A stretch of 64,000 bases of DNA. Origin: Baekduia soli (GTDB lineage Bacteria > Actinomycetota > Thermoleophilia > Solirubrobacterales > Solirubrobacteraceae). Both the position numbers and the translations under genes were made by a program. The notes beneath the pieces are model-generated. The model was given only the letters and a program-made list of their open reading frames with translations, ran no database searches and was not told the origin of the DNA. This document shows positions 25,781 through 35,537 of this stretch, piece after piece (position 1 is the stretch's first letter; every line of letters starts with the position of its first letter). The stretch lies in assembly GCF_007970665.1 (NCBI RefSeq), contig NZ_CP042430.1:4464001-4528000 (forward strand). The letters are read 5' to 3'.

Positions 25781-27054
25781 TTGGGGAAGCACGCCACCAC
25801 ACTCCTGCTGACCGCCGCCGCGCTCGCGCTCGGTGCCCCGTCCGCGGGCGCGCAGGTGGCGATGCCCTCCACCACCGCACCGGCCGCGGCGCTGCCCGCC
25901 GACGGTGCCGTCCCCGTCGCCGGAGTCGCCGCCGGCACTCAGCCGATCATCTCCGGCGTGGCCTGCAGCTCCGCCTGCGGCGGGCTGCAGCAGGGTCGCG
26001 CCGGCAGCACCGTGCGCCTGACGGGCACGGGAATGGCCGGCGCCACGCTCGTGGTCTTCATGGGCGGCCGCGGCCCGCGCGACGACGTCCGCGTCGCCCC
26101 GGCGGCGAGCACCGCCACCACGGTCGACGTCGCCGTGCCGCCCGCCGCGCGCACGGGAACGCTGCGCGTCGTCGCCGCCAACGGCCGCTGGTCGAAGGCC
26201 AGCACCCAACGGATGATGGTGCGCGCGTCGACGGTGCCCGGCGCGCCGCTCGTGCAGGCCCACGTCGACGCCAAGCGCGTCTTCCTCGACGGCGCGTCAC
26301 GCCCGTCGGTCTCCTTCTACGTCGGCGGCAGCGCCCCGTCGCAGGTCCGCGTGGACCTGCTGCGCGACGGCGTCGACCCCCCATCGCCACGTGGACACCG
26401 GCGCCCGTCGACCCGGGCACCGTGCAGACGATCGCCTGGGACGCGGCGATGGCCTCGGCGGCACCGCCCGAGGGGCGCTACGTCTTCCGCATCGTCGCGC
26501 TGTCCGGCGGCGTCGTCGCCGCCGCGCAGGCCCGCGCCGCCCACCTCGGCGACGGCGCCCAGAGCGCGCAGGCCCCGGCCGGGACCACGGACCCCGTCCC
26601 GCCCGTCGCCACCGGCTTCATGCTCCTCGGCCACGAGTTCCCCGTGCAGGGCCCGCACACGATCGGCACCGACCCGGTGCAGCGCTTCGGCGCCGGCCGC
26701 GCCGGCCATACGCACGAGGGCCAGGACGTGCTCGCGCCGTGCGGCACGCCGCTGGTGGCGGTCAGCAGCGGCGTCATCCGCTACCAGGCCTTCCAGTCGG
26801 CGGCGGGCAACTACGTCGTTCTCCGCGAGGACGGCGGCGCCGCCGACTACGCCTACATGCATCTTCGTGATCCGGCGCTCGTCGCCCGCGGCGCGCACGT
26901 CTCCACGGGCCAGCTGCTGGGCTACGTCGGCGACACGGGCGACGCCCAGGGCTGCCACCTGCACTTCGAGCTCTGGCCGGCCCCCGGCTGGTACACCGGC
27001 GGTCAGCCGGTGGACCCGCTTCCGGCGCTGACCTCCTGGGACCGCACGTCCTGA
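25781..27054 (+). pseudogene. Secreted M23 (LytM-type) peptidase, split by a -1 frameshift
   Basis: Cell-wall endopeptidase under a c-di-AMP riboswitch. TTG at 25781 is the only start after an in-frame stop at 25763; it begins a signal peptide (TTLLLTAAALALGAPSAGA). An IPT-like beta-sandwich (about residues 48-130) follows. After the C6 run at 26377-26382 the frame breaks; adding one C continues into the other frame with the peptidase domain: GHTHEGQDV (zinc His and Asp), SSGVIRYQAF, NYVVLRED, DYAYMHLR and GCHLHFELW (catalytic and zinc His), ending at 27054. All catalytic residues survive, so it is either a sequencing error or a recent break. About 424 residues when restored. Confidence 0.8.
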
Positions 27055-27136
27055 GCGGTCGGGCTCCGGACGCAGCCGGATAGAACGTCCGTCCAGGCAC
27101 TGGACCTTCGTTCGGGATCAGCCGACGTACGGGGGT

Positions 27137-28924
27137 GTGTCGGTCCCTCCGCCCATCAGCTCCCTGTCGAACCCCTTGAGCGTCGACAGCATGCCCGTGC
27201 CCGAGCTGCCCGGGCTCATCGCGCCGCGTAGCCGCGGCCGCTCGACGCGGCTCATCGGCCAGGTCGTCGTCGAGCTCGGCTTCGCGACCGAGGAGGCCGT
27301 CGCGAAGGCGGTCAAGCACGCCCGCGAGACCGGCAAGATGACCGGACGCGTCCTCATCGAGGACGGCGTGCTCACCGCCCAGCAGCTCGCCCGGGTCCTC
27401 GCCGAGCGCTTCGGCATCGTCCGCGCCGACCTCTCCAAGTTCGAGGTCGACATGGAGGTCGCCCGGCTCGTCGACCCGGGCTTCGTGCGCCGCTACGACG
27501 CGATCCCGATCGGCAAGGACGACGAGGGCCAGCTCCTGCTGGCCATGGCCGACGCGTCGAACCTGCTGGCCATCGACGACGTCACGATGATCACCGGCAT
27601 GGCCGTGCGCCCGGTGATCGCAGCCTACGACGACATCCACCGCCTCGGCCAGAAGATCGGCCTCGACCTCGAGGACCTCGGCAGCGACGACGGTGGCGAC
27701 AGCGGCGTCGACCTCGCGGCCGTCCCCGTCGCCGACGTCACCGACCTCGGCGCGGCGACCGACGACGCCCCGATCATCAAGCTCGTCAACTCCGTCCTCA
27801 AGCGCGCGATCCGCCGCGGCGCCTCGGACATCCACTTCGACCCGTCGTCGGAGGACATGAAGGTCGTCCTCCGCGTCGACGGCATGCTCGATGCGGCCGT
27901 GACGGTCCCGCGGCGCATGATGACCGGCGTCGTGTCGCGTATGAAGGTCATGGCCAACCTCGACATCGCCGAGCGCCGCACGCCCCAGGACGGACGAGTG
28001 TCGCTGCTCATCGACGGGCACGAGATCGACCTGCGCGTCGTCACGCTGCCGACGGTCCACGGCGAGGCGATCGTCGCCCGCATCCTGGACACCTCCTCCG
28101 CGCCCGTGGGGCTGGAGCAGATCGGCATGCTCGAGCGCGACCGGCTCGCCGTGGAGACCGCGATGGCCCGGCCCCACGGCGGCGTCCTGGTCACCGGACC
28201 CACCGGCTCGGGCAAGTCGACCACGCTGTACTCCTGCCTGGCCCACGTCAACAACGGGACGCGCACGATCGTCACCGTCGAGGACCCGGTGGAGTACCGC
28301 ATGGACGGCGTCAAGCAGATGGCCATCAACGCCAAGGCCAAGATGACCTTCGCCAGCGGCCTGAAGGCGATCATGCGCGCCGACCCCGACATCATCATGG
28401 TCGGCGAGATCCGCGACGGCGAGACGGCGCACATCGCCGTCGAGGCCGCCCTGACCGGCCACCTCGTGCTCTCCACGCTGCACACGCGCGACGCGCCCAA
28501 CGCGGTCTCGCGCCTGCTGGACATGGGCGTCGAGCCGTTCCTGCTGGCCTCGGCCGTCGACTGCGTCGTCGCCCAGCGCCTGGCCCGCAAGCTCTGCGAG
28601 TGCAAGACGCCGGCGCTCGTCACCGCCGAGGTCATGCGCGGCAACGGCTTCCACGTGGCCGGCGAGACCGACATCGAGGTCGCCCGCCCCAACGGCTGCG
28701 AGCGCTGCAACCGGACCGGCTACCGCGGCCGGCTGGGCATCTTCGAGATCCTCACGATGGACGCCGAGATCCGCGCGCTCGTGCTGCGCCGTGCCTCGGC
28801 CGACGAGATCGCCGATCTCGCCGTCTCCAAGGGCATGAAGCGGCTGCGCGAGGACGGCCTGGACAAGATCCTGCTCGGACAGACGTCGCCCGAGGAGGTC
28901 CTGCGCGTCACCGCCGCGGGCTGA
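27137..28924 (+). CDS. PilB/GspE-family type II secretion or type IV pilus assembly ATPase
   Basis: A 595-residue secretion ATPase. The N-terminal MshEN-type domain (about 40-150) includes VVVELGFATEEAV and LVDPGFVRRYDAIPIG. The ATPase core has VLVTGPTGSGKSTTLYSCL (Walker A 354-361), VEDPVEYR (Asp box), IMRADPDIIMVGEIRDGETA (Walker B) and STLHTRDAPNAVSRLLDMG (His box). A tetracysteine zinc site is formed by CECK and CERC near residues 488-523, here spaced by about 30 residues. GTG start. No pilC, pilT, pilin or prepilin peptidase genes lie beside it, so it is an orphan in this window. Confidence 0.92.
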   Translation: MSVPPPISSLSNPLSVDSMPVPELPGLIAPRSRGRSTRLIGQVVVELGFATEEAVAKAVKHARETGKMTGRVLIEDGVLTAQQLARVLAERFGIVRADLSKFEVDMEVARLVDPGFVRRYDAIPIGKDDEGQLLLAMADASNLLAIDDVTMITGMAVRPVIAAYDDIHRLGQKIGLDLEDLGSDDGGDSGVDLAAVPVADVTDLGAATDDAPIIKLVNSVLKRAIRRGASDIHFDPSSEDMKVVLRVDGMLDAAVTVPRRMMTGVVSRMKVMANLDIAERRTPQDGRVSLLIDGHEIDLRVVTLPTVHGEAIVARILDTSSAPVGLEQIGMLERDRLAVETAMARPHGGVLVTGPTGSGKSTTLYSCLAHVNNGTRTIVTVEDPVEYRMDGVKQMAINAKAKMTFASGLKAIMRADPDIIMVGEIRDGETAHIAVEAALTGHLVLSTLHTRDAPNAVSRLLDMGVEPFLLASAVDCVVAQRLARKLCECKTPALVTAEVMRGNGFHVAGETDIEVARPNGCERCNRTGYRGRLGIFEILTMDAEIRALVLRRASADEIADLAVSKGMKRLREDGLDKILLGQTSPEEVLRVTAAG

Positions 28925-28937
28925 CCGCCCGCGGCGC

Positions 28938-29843
28938 TCACCTCAGCCGCTTGGCGATCCAGGACGTCGCGTCCTTGGCGGCGGCCGTGACGACCCCGCC
29001 GTGGTCGACGCCCGCGTAGGTGCGGTAGACCGGCTTGGCGCCGTTGGCCTTCAGCTCGGTGTCGAGCTGGGCCGTGAACTGCGGGAACACCGTCGTGTCG
29101 GCGGCGCCCTGCTCGATGAGCAGCGGCGTGCGGATCTTCAGGTGCGACGAGTCCTGCGCGTCCAACGCCGCCGCGACGGGCGCGAGGTCGGCCCCGGCGC
29201 GGAAGATCGACGCGGGCGCCTGGCCGCCGAACGACGCGGGCGTCGACAGCTCGGGCAGGCACTGCGTCAGCGTCTGCGGGTACAGCGCCAGCGCCTCGTC
29301 GCTGAGCAGCGCGTTCGTGTCCAGCGCCGGGGTGACGGCCGCGATGCCGCGGGCGATGATCGAGATGAGGCCGCTGAGGCCGCCGCCGGGCGATGTGAGC
29401 CCCGTCGTCAGCGGGATCTGGTCGTCGACATGCGAGACCGGCGCGAAGGCCACCGTACCGCGCACGCCGAGCTCGGGGGTCCAGTCGGGCGCGAGTGCAG
29501 CGGCGAAGAGCGCCGCGTGGCCGCCCTGCGAGTGGCCGGAGATGATGACCTTGCGGGCCGAGATGCGCGGGTCGAGCGCGTGGGCGGCGCGGACGATGTC
29601 CAGCGTGCTGCGGCCCTCGGAGAGCCCGACGAGGTACGGGTGGGTCCCGGGGGTGCCCAGGCCCTCGTACGCGCGGGTCCAGATCAGGGCGCCGTGCCTG
29701 CCGGCCGGCAGCTTGGACGGCGGGGTGTAGAAGGCGGCGCCCGCCGGGCCGTGGCGCGGCGTGGAGGCTGCGGAGGCGGTGCCGGCCCCCGGGGCCAGGA
29801 CGGCGAGCAGGGCCAGCAGGAGGGACCACGACGTTCGGGACAT
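28938..29843 (-). CDS. Secreted lipase-type alpha/beta hydrolase, apparently shortened
   Basis: A 301-residue exported hydrolase with signal peptide (SWSLLLALLAVLAPGAGTASA). It matches the secretory lipase group: AYEGLGTPGTHPYLVGLSEG, nucleophile elbow GHSQGGHAALF, Asp in QGAADTTVFPQ and His in VDHGGVV. From memory of the family, about 60-70 residues normally lie between the early GxxIWTR segment and the YEGLGTPG segment; here they are fused directly (GALIWTRAYEGLG), suggesting an in-frame deletion that removes the first strands of the fold. Activity is therefore uncertain although the triad is present. Confidence 0.8.
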   Translation of the reverse strand: MSRTSWSLLLALLAVLAPGAGTASAASTPRHGPAGAAFYTPPSKLPAGRHGALIWTRAYEGLGTPGTHPYLVGLSEGRSTLDIVRAAHALDPRISARKVIISGHSQGGHAALFAAALAPDWTPELGVRGTVAFAPVSHVDDQIPLTTGLTSPGGGLSGLISIIARGIAAVTPALDTNALLSDEALALYPQTLTQCLPELSTPASFGGQAPASIFRAGADLAPVAAALDAQDSSHLKIRTPLLIEQGAADTTVFPQFTAQLDTELKANGAKPVYRTYAGVDHGGVVTAAAKDATSWIAKRLR

Positions 29844-29849
29844 CGCGCG

Positions 29850-29855
29850 ACCCTA
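29850..29855 (-). promoter_or_regulatory. Candidate leaderless -10 for the lipase-type gene
   Basis: Minus-strand TAGGGT ends exactly 6 nt before the ATG at 29843. No Shine-Dalgarno sequence. Confidence 0.5.
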
Positions 29856-29903
29856 GTGCGCGCCACGGGCGCGCGGCGCCTCACGCCCATCGGGCGCGCA
29901 CGC

Positions 29904-31517
29904 CTACTCCCACTCGATGGTCCCCGGGGGCTTGGACGTGATGTCCAGCACCACCCGGTTGACCTCGCGCAGCTCGTTGATCATGCGCGACGCGATTTGC
30001 TCGAGCAGGTCGTAGGGGAGCCGCGCCCAGTCGGCGGTCATGGCGTCGTCGGAGGTGACGGCGCGGATGACGACGACGTAGCCGTAGGTGCGCTCGTCGC
30101 CCTGCACGCCGACCGTGCGGACGTCGGGCAGCACGCAGAAGGACTGCCACAGGTCGCGGTACAGGCCGGCGTTGCGGATCTCGTCCTGGAGGATGTAGTC
30201 GGCGTCGCGCAGGACGTCGAGGCGCTCCTTGGTGGCCTCGCCGCCCACGACGCGGATCGCCAGGCCGGGGCCCGGGAACGGCTGGCGCCAGACGAGGCGC
30301 TCGGGCAGGCCGAGCTCGGCGCCCACGGCACGAACCTCATCCTTGAACAGCGCCCGCAGCGGCTCGACGAGCTCGAACTCGAGGTCGTCCGGCAGGCCGC
30401 CGACGTTGTGATGGGACTTGATGGTGGCCGCGCCGGTGCCGCCGCCGGACTCGATGACGTCGGAGTACAGCGTGCCCTGCACGAGGAACTTGGCGTCGCC
30501 GATCTTGGCCGCCTCCTCCTCGAAGACCCGGATGAACTCGGCGCCGATGATCTTGCGCTTGGCCTCGGGCTCGCTCACGCCGGCCAGCTTGTCCAGGAAG
30601 CGGTCCTCGGCGTCGACGGCGACGAGCGGGATGCCGTACTGCTCGCGGAACGCCTTGACGACCTGGTCGCCCTCGTCCTTCCGCATGAGCCCGTGGTCGA
30701 CGAAGATGCAGGTGAGCTGGTCGCCGATGGCCTGGTGCACGAGCACCGCGGCGACCGACGAGTCCACGCCGCCCGACAGCCCGCAGATGACCCGGGCGTC
30801 GCCGACCTGGGCGCGGATGCGCGCGATCTGCTCCTCGACGATCGACGCCGCCGACCACGTGAGGTCGGCGCCGCACACGCCGCCCAGGAACGTCTTGAGC
30901 ACGTCCTGCCCGTAGGGCGTGTGCACGACCTCAGGGTGGAACTGGATCCCGTAGATCCCGCGCTCGGTCGACTCGAAGGCCGCGACGGGCGACTCCGTCG
31001 AGGACGCCAGGGCGGTGAAGCCGGGCGGCGCCTCGTAGACCGTGTCGCGGTGCGACATCCAGCAGGCCTGCTCGGAGGGCAGGCCCGCCAGCAGCGTCCC
31101 GGGCTCGTGGACCGTGAGCTGGGAGCGGCCGAACTCGCCGACCTCGGCGCCCTCGACGCGGCCGCCGAGCTTGAGCGCCAGGAGCTGCATGCCGTAGCAG
31201 ATGCCCAGCACCGGGATACCGAGCTCGAGCAGCTCCGGGTCCAGCCGCGGCGCCCCGTCGGCGTACACCGAGGCCGGGCCGCCGGAGAGGATGAGCCCCT
31301 TGGGCTTGCGCCGCCGGACCTCCTCGGCGCCGACGTGATGGGGCAGCAGCTCGCTGAACACCCCGCACTCGCGCACGCGGCGGGCGATGAGCTGGGAGTA
31401 CTGCCCGCCGTAGTCGAGGACGACGACCTCATCGACCGCGGTGGGGCGCTCGACGGGCGCCGACTCGTCGGCGAGCTCCGTCGCCGCCGTCGACGCGGTG
31501 ACGAGATGGTCGGTCAT
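29904..31517 (-). CDS. guaA: GMP synthase (glutamine-hydrolysing)
   Basis: Amidates XMP to GMP. The 537-residue protein has an N-terminal class I glutamine amidotransferase domain ([18 protein letters not shown]; nucleophile Cys in [18 protein letters not shown]), the PP-loop ATP pyrophosphatase ([18 protein letters not shown]) and the C-terminal dimerisation domain ending in [10 protein letters not shown]. It begins 34 bp after guaB3, so the two GMP-branch genes form an operon. Confidence 0.98.
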   Translation of the reverse strand: MTDHLVTASTAATELADESAPVERPTAVDEVVVLDYGGQYSQLIARRVRECGVFSELLPHHVGAEEVRRRKPKGLILSGGPASVYADGAPRLDPELLELGIPVLGICYGMQLLALKLGGRVEGAEVGEFGRSQLTVHEPGTLLAGLPSEQACWMSHRDTVYEAPPGFTALASSTESPVAAFESTERGIYGIQFHPEVVHTPYGQDVLKTFLGGVCGADLTWSAASIVEEQIARIRAQVGDARVICGLSGGVDSSVAAVLVHQAIGDQLTCIFVDHGLMRKDEGDQVVKAFREQYGIPLVAVDAEDRFLDKLAGVSEPEAKRKIIGAEFIRVFEEEAAKIGDAKFLVQGTLYSDVIESGGGTGAATIKSHHNVGGLPDDLEFELVEPLRALFKDEVRAVGAELGLPERLVWRQPFPGPGLAIRVVGGEATKERLDVLRDADYILQDEIRNAGLYRDLWQSFCVLPDVRTVGVQGDERTYGYVVVIRAVTSDDAMTADWARLPYDLLEQIASRMINELREVNRVVLDITSKPPGTIEWE

Positions 31518-31551
31518 CTGCGGTGTCCTCGTCCTCGCCGGCGTGCCGGGG

Positions 31552-32790
31552 CTAGGCCAGCGCCGGCGTCTTGGACGCCGCCTCGGCGCCGGTCGTCGCG
31601 CTCGGGCCGTGGGCGCCGACGGCCGCGCCGCGCGAGCCCATCCCGACGCCCTGCGAGCTCTGGAGCTGCTTGCCCTCGGTCTGCAGGGCGGGTGCGATCA
31701 TGAGCTCGGCCCGGTTGAACTCGGCGATGTCCTGGTAGCCCGTGGTGGCCATGGAGGTCCGCAGGCCGCCCATGAGGTTGAACGTGCCGTCGTTCTCGCG
31801 GGCGGGGCCGATGAGGATCTCCTCGATGGTCCCGTTCTGCACCGTCGCGACGCGCGCGCCGCGCGGCAGCGTCGGGTGGAACGTCGCCATGCCCCAGTGG
31901 AAGCCGCGGCCCGGCGCCTCGTGGGCGCGCGCCAGCGGGGAGCCGATCATCACGGCGTCGGCGCCGCAGGCGATGGCCTTGGAGACGTCGCCGCCGGTGC
32001 GCATGCCGCCGTCGGCGATGACGCGGACGTACTCGCCCGTCTCGAGCATGTGCTGCGAGCGGGCGCCGGCCACGTCGGCGATCGCCGTGGCCTGCGGAAC
32101 CCCGACGCCCAGGACGCCGCGCGTCGTGCACGCCGCGCCGGGGCCGACGCCGACGAGCACGCCGGCCGCGCCGGTGCGCATGAGGTGCAGGCCGGTGTGG
32201 TAGCTGGCACAGCCGCCGACGACGACGGGCACGGGCAGCTCGGCGATGAACTCCTTGAGGTTCAGCGGCTCCGTGGTCTGCGAGACGTGCTCGGCGGAGA
32301 CGACCGTGCCCTGGATGACCAGGATGTCGAGCCCCGCGTCGAGGACCTTCTCGTAGTACTTCATGACGCGCTGGGGCGTCAGCGAGGCGGCGGTGACGAC
32401 GCCCTGCTCCTTGATCTCGCGGATCCGCTGGACCATGAGGTCCTCGTCGATCGGCGCGCTGTAGATCTCCTGCATCTCCCGCGTCGCGATCTCCTTGGGC
32501 AGCGCGGCGATGCGCTCGAGCTGCTCGTCGGCGTCCTCGTAGCGGGCGAAGATGCCCTCGAGGTTCAGGACGGCCAGGCCGCCCAGCTTGCCGATGATCC
32601 CCGCGGTGCGGGGCGAGACGACGCCGTCCATCGCCGAGGCGAGCAACGGCAGCTCGAAGCGGTAGTCCCCCAGCTTCCAGGAGATGTCGACGTCGTCAGG
32701 GTCACGTGTGCGCCGCGAGGGCACGATCGCGATGTCGTCGAAGCCATAGGCTCGGCGGGCCTTCTTCCCGCGACCGATCTCGATCTCCAT
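31552..32790 (-). CDS. guaB3: GuaB3-family IMP dehydrogenase-related protein
   Basis: A 412-residue IMPDH/GMP-reductase family protein without CBS domains. N-terminal [19 protein letters not shown] and [10 protein letters not shown], phosphate-binding [11 protein letters not shown] with the catalytic Cys, [26 protein letters not shown] and the flap region follow. The spacing matches the GuaB3 group of actinobacteria and cyanobacteria, which is usually a second copy beside classic GuaB; no classic guaB is in the window. It is coupled to guaA, supporting a purine role, but whether it oxidises IMP or does another reaction is not settled by sequence. Confidence 0.93.
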   Translation of the reverse strand: MEIEIGRGKKARRAYGFDDIAIVPSRRTRDPDDVDISWKLGDYRFELPLLASAMDGVVSPRTAGIIGKLGGLAVLNLEGIFARYEDADEQLERIAALPKEIATREMQEIYSAPIDEDLMVQRIREIKEQGVVTAASLTPQRVMKYYEKVLDAGLDILVIQGTVVSAEHVSQTTEPLNLKEFIAELPVPVVVGGCASYHTGLHLMRTGAAGVLVGVGPGAACTTRGVLGVGVPQATAIADVAGARSQHMLETGEYVRVIADGGMRTGGDVSKAIACGADAVMIGSPLARAHEAPGRGFHWGMATFHPTLPRGARVATVQNGTIEEILIGPARENDGTFNLMGGLRTSMATTGYQDIAEFNRAELMIAPALQTEGKQLQSSQGVGMGSRGAAVGAHGPSATTGAEAASKTPALA

Positions 32791-32797
32791 TGTGCGA

Positions 32798-32803
32798 ATC
32801 CTA
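32798..32803 (-). promoter_or_regulatory. Candidate leaderless -10 of the guaB3-guaA operon
   Basis: Minus-strand TAGGAT ends 7 nt before the guaB3 ATG and lies 17 nt after the U-tract of the upstream terminator, so terminator and promoter are packed into about 55 bp. Confidence 0.5.
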
Positions 32804-32820
32804 GGTCTGGGGCCGGACGA

Positions 32821-32844
32821 AAAGACCCCGCGCAGGCGGGGTCC
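32821..32844 (-). terminator. Intrinsic terminator between fruK-like gene and guaB3
   Basis: On the minus strand a perfect 8-bp stem GACCCCGC/GCGGGGTC with a 4-nt loop is followed directly by TTTT, the best classical terminator in the window. It closes the HU-pyrF-LysM-DacA-kinase operon. Confidence 0.85.
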
Positions 32845-32948
32845 AGGACGGGCGATGCTGCGTGATGAGGCGGCAACCGTTCACGCATCCAGAGAGTAGC
32901 AACGGGCCCGAACGGAAACGCCGCGCCCGGCCGCGGGAGGGCCCGCGG

Positions 32949-33908
32949 TCAGTCGCCGACGGCGGACGCCGACAGCGCCTGGACGTCGACCTCGGAGAGC
33001 AGGCGGTCGACCTCGCGCGGGTCGACGAGGCCCGCGCCGAGGTGCTGCGTGGACTCCGCGCCGCAGGCGACGCCGTAGGCCAGGCAGTCGGCCGTCGAGC
33101 GCCCCCCGTAGCGCGAGGCCACGTAGCCGGCCAGGAACGCGTCGCCCGCGCCGACGCCGGCGACGGCCTCGCGCGGGGCGATGAGCACGCGGAAGCGTTG
33201 GAGCTGGCCGTCGACGCGCACGCACGCCACGCAGCCGTCGGCCAGGGTCATGATCGCCTCGCGGGCGCCCTGCTCGATCATCTCGCCGACGGCGATGACG
33301 TGGTCCTCGTCGTCGTTGAACTCGTGGCCGACGAGCTCCTCGGCCTCGATGACGTTGGGCGAGATGACGTCGGGCTCGGCGCGCACGGCGTGGCGCAGCG
33401 GCTCGCCGTCGGTGTCGATGATCGTCAGCACCCCGGCCTTGCGCAGCTCCCGCACGAGCCCGGCGTAGACGTCGGCGTCGACGCCGCGGGGCAGCGACCC
33501 GGCCATGACCACCATGTCGGCGCCGCGGGCCAGGTAGAGCAGCTTGTCGCGGAAGAGCTCGAGCTCCTTCGGGCTCACCGCCGGACCGCGCTCGTTGATC
33601 TCGGTCTGCTGGCCGTTGGTGGGGTCGTAGACCGCCGTGTTCGTCCGCGACTCCTCGCGGATGCGCACGAAGTCGTTGAGGATCGACTCCTCCGTGAGCT
33701 GGTCGACGATCCGGGTGCCCGTCGGGCCGCCCGCGAAGCCCGTGGCGATCACCGGCTGGCCCAGGGTCTTCAGCGCCCGTGCGATGTTGACGCCCTTGCC
33801 GCCCGCCGCCGTGCGCTGCTCGACGGTTCGGTGCCGGCGCCCGAGCCGGAAGTTCGGCACGGACAGCGATTTGTCGATGGCTGCGTTCAGGGTGACGGTG
33901 ATGATCAC
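32949..33908 (-). CDS. PfkB-family 1-phosphofructokinase-like sugar kinase
   Basis: A 319-residue kinase of the FruK/LacC/PfkB group, phosphorylating a phosphorylated sugar such as fructose-1-phosphate or tagatose-6-phosphate. Motifs: VTLNAAIDKSLSVPNF at the start, AAGGKGVNIARAL (sugar binding, about 35-47), GSLPRGVDADVY, and the anion hole/catalytic Asp in AVAGVGAGDAFLAGYV. GTG at 33908 overlaps the DD-carboxypeptidase stop by GTGA. No fru PTS genes are adjacent, so the substrate is uncertain; a glycolytic PfkB is possible. Confidence 0.9.
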   Translation of the reverse strand: MIITVTLNAAIDKSLSVPNFRLGRRHRTVEQRTAAGGKGVNIARALKTLGQPVIATGFAGGPTGTRIVDQLTEESILNDFVRIREESRTNTAVYDPTNGQQTEINERGPAVSPKELELFRDKLLYLARGADMVVMAGSLPRGVDADVYAGLVRELRKAGVLTIIDTDGEPLRHAVRAEPDVISPNVIEAEELVGHEFNDDEDHVIAVGEMIEQGAREAIMTLADGCVACVRVDGQLQRFRVLIAPREAVAGVGAGDAFLAGYVASRYGGRSTADCLAYGVACGAESTQHLGAGLVDPREVDRLLSEVDVQALSASAVGD

Positions 33909-35158
33909 GCGACAGGTGCCCCTCGTCGGCGCGCTTGCCGGCGCCGTACCGCGCGCCGCCGCAGCAGCACCAGGTAGAGGCTACACAGCGCGAACGCGCC
34001 GAGCAGGAGGAGGGTCACCGGGCGGTCCAGCCAGTCGCGCAGCCGGTCCAGGAAGGTCGCGGCGTCCACGGGCCGGGCCGTGACGAGCGGGATGCGGGCC
34101 ACGGTGCGGCCGCGCTGCACCACCAGGACGGTCCCGACGCGGGCGCCCTTGGCCAGCGGGCCGTCGAGCTCGGTCGGGGCCCCGGAGAGGCGCACGACGA
34201 GCTTGTCGCCCCGCCGGGCCGTGCGACGCACCGTCGTCCCGGCCACGAGGTCGACCTGCTCGCTGCGGTGTGCCAGGCCGGCGTGGCCCAGCACCTGCCC
34301 CGACCGCACGGCCGTGACGAGGTGGTAGCGGTCCAGGCCATAGCGAAGGAGGTTGAGCGAGTCGCTGTCGCGCGCCGCCTCGCTGGGCTCGTCGAGGACC
34401 GCGCTCACCACGGTGATCCCGTCGCGCGAGGCCGAGCCGACGAGGATGTAGCCGGCCCGGTTGGTGTGGCCCGTCTTGACGCCGTTGACCGCGGGGACGG
34501 TGCGGACCAGCATGTTGCGGTTCGGGAACGTCCGCGGGTGCGCGCCGGAGCGCAGCGTCACCCGCGCCAGGTCGGTCGTCTCGCGGAAGAACGCGTTGCG
34601 GCGCAGGATCAGCGTGAGCTTGACCAGGTCGGTGACCGACGAGTAGTTCGACGGGCCATCGAGACCGATCGGGTTGTCGTAGTGCGTGTCGGTCAGCCCG
34701 AGCTGGCGGGCTCGAGCGTTCATCATCCGCACGAACGCGGGCCGCGAGCCCGCCACGCGCTGGGCGAGGGTGGCGGCGGCGTCGTTGGCCGAGGTGACGA
34801 GCAGCGCGCGCAGCAGGTCACGGACCGTCACCTTCTCCCCGGCGCGGAAGCCCGCGACCGACTCCGCGGGGGCCGCGCGGTAGGCGACCGTGGTCATCAC
34901 GTCGTCCAGCGAGGCGTGCTCGAGCGTGACGAGCGCGGTCATGAGCTTGGTCGTCGAGGCGATGGGGCGCCGCTGGTGGGCGCCGCGCTGGAAGACGACG
35001 TCGCCCGTCGCGGGTTCGACGAGGATCGCCGCCGGAGCGCGGACCGCCGGCGGGGCCGGGGCCCTGGCGGCCGAGGCGGCCGACGGCACGACGGTCAGGA
35101 CGGCCAGCAGCAGCGCCGTCACCGCCGCCCGGAGGAGCACGGGCGCGCGGCGGCTCAT
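33905..35158 (-). CDS. D-alanyl-D-alanine carboxypeptidase (S11 family)
   Basis: Penicillin-binding protein 5-type enzyme trimming the peptidoglycan pentapeptide. The 417-residue protein has a signal peptide (to about residue 30), active-site ASTTK (Ser68, Lys71), SAN at 123-125 and KTG at 228-230, a C-terminal beta domain, and a final hydrophobic anchor (PVTLLLLGAFALCSLYLVLL) with a basic tail. The ATG at 35158 overlaps the LysM stop by ATGA, so two cell-wall genes are co-translated. Confidence 0.95.
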   Translation of the reverse strand: MSRRAPVLLRAAVTALLLAVLTVVPSAASAARAPAPPAVRAPAAILVEPATGDVVFQRGAHQRRPIASTTKLMTALVTLEHASLDDVMTTVAYRAAPAESVAGFRAGEKVTVRDLLRALLVTSANDAAATLAQRVAGSRPAFVRMMNARARQLGLTDTHYDNPIGLDGPSNYSSVTDLVKLTLILRRNAFFRETTDLARVTLRSGAHPRTFPNRNMLVRTVPAVNGVKTGHTNRAGYILVGSASRDGITVVSAVLDEPSEAARDSDSLNLLRYGLDRYHLVTAVRSGQVLGHAGLAHRSEQVDLVAGTTVRRTARRGDKLVVRLSGAPTELDGPLAKGARVGTVLVVQRGRTVARIPLVTARPVDAATFLDRLRDWLDRPVTLLLLGAFALCSLYLVLLRRRAVRRRQARRRGAPVA

Positions 35159-35487
35159 CTGGAGAGCTTGAGCTTCTGGCCGGGGTGCAGGGCGGCGGCG
35201 TCGACCGTCGGGTTGTACCGCTCGAGGTCGGCCACCGAGACGCCGGTGCGCTGGGCGATCGCCGACAGCACGTCGCCGGACTTCACGACGTAGGTCTTCT
35301 TGGAGCTCGAGGTGGTGGAGGTCCGCCTGGTCGTCGAGGTCGACGACGAGCTCGCCTTGCCGCTGCTCGTCGAGGTCCCTCCGCCCTTGGAGGGCGCGAG
35401 CTCGGAGTGCACCACGAGATAGACGGCCAGGGCGCAGGCCACGATCGCCAGCGGTGCCAGCCAACGGGCGAAGGAGCGGCGTCGCAT
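35155..35487 (-). CDS. Membrane-anchored LysM protein
   Basis: A 110-residue protein with an N-terminal basic segment and one membrane helix (WLAPLAIVACALAVYLVVH, about 9-27), a Ser/Thr-rich linker (about 36-63) and a C-terminal LysM domain (TYVVKSGDVLSAIAQRTGVS ... NPTVDAAALHPGQKLKL). LysM binds peptidoglycan glycan chains, so it probably tethers or guides the partner DD-carboxypeptidase. ATG at 35487 with a TATGCT hexamer 9 nt upstream. Confidence 0.9.
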   Translation of the reverse strand: MRRRSFARWLAPLAIVACALAVYLVVHSELAPSKGGGTSTSSGKASSSSTSTTRRTSTTSSSKKTYVVKSGDVLSAIAQRTGVSVADLERYNPTVDAAALHPGQKLKLSR

Positions 35488-35496
35488 GCGGAGCGG

Positions 35497-35502
35497 AGCA
35501 TA
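35497..35502 (-). promoter_or_regulatory. Candidate -10 for the LysM gene
   Basis: Minus-strand TATGCT ends 9 nt before the ATG at 35487, in the 50-bp gap after pyrF. Confidence 0.4.
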
Positions 35503-35537
35503 GGCCCCGGACCGGCCCTCCACACCCGGCGGTCGGC

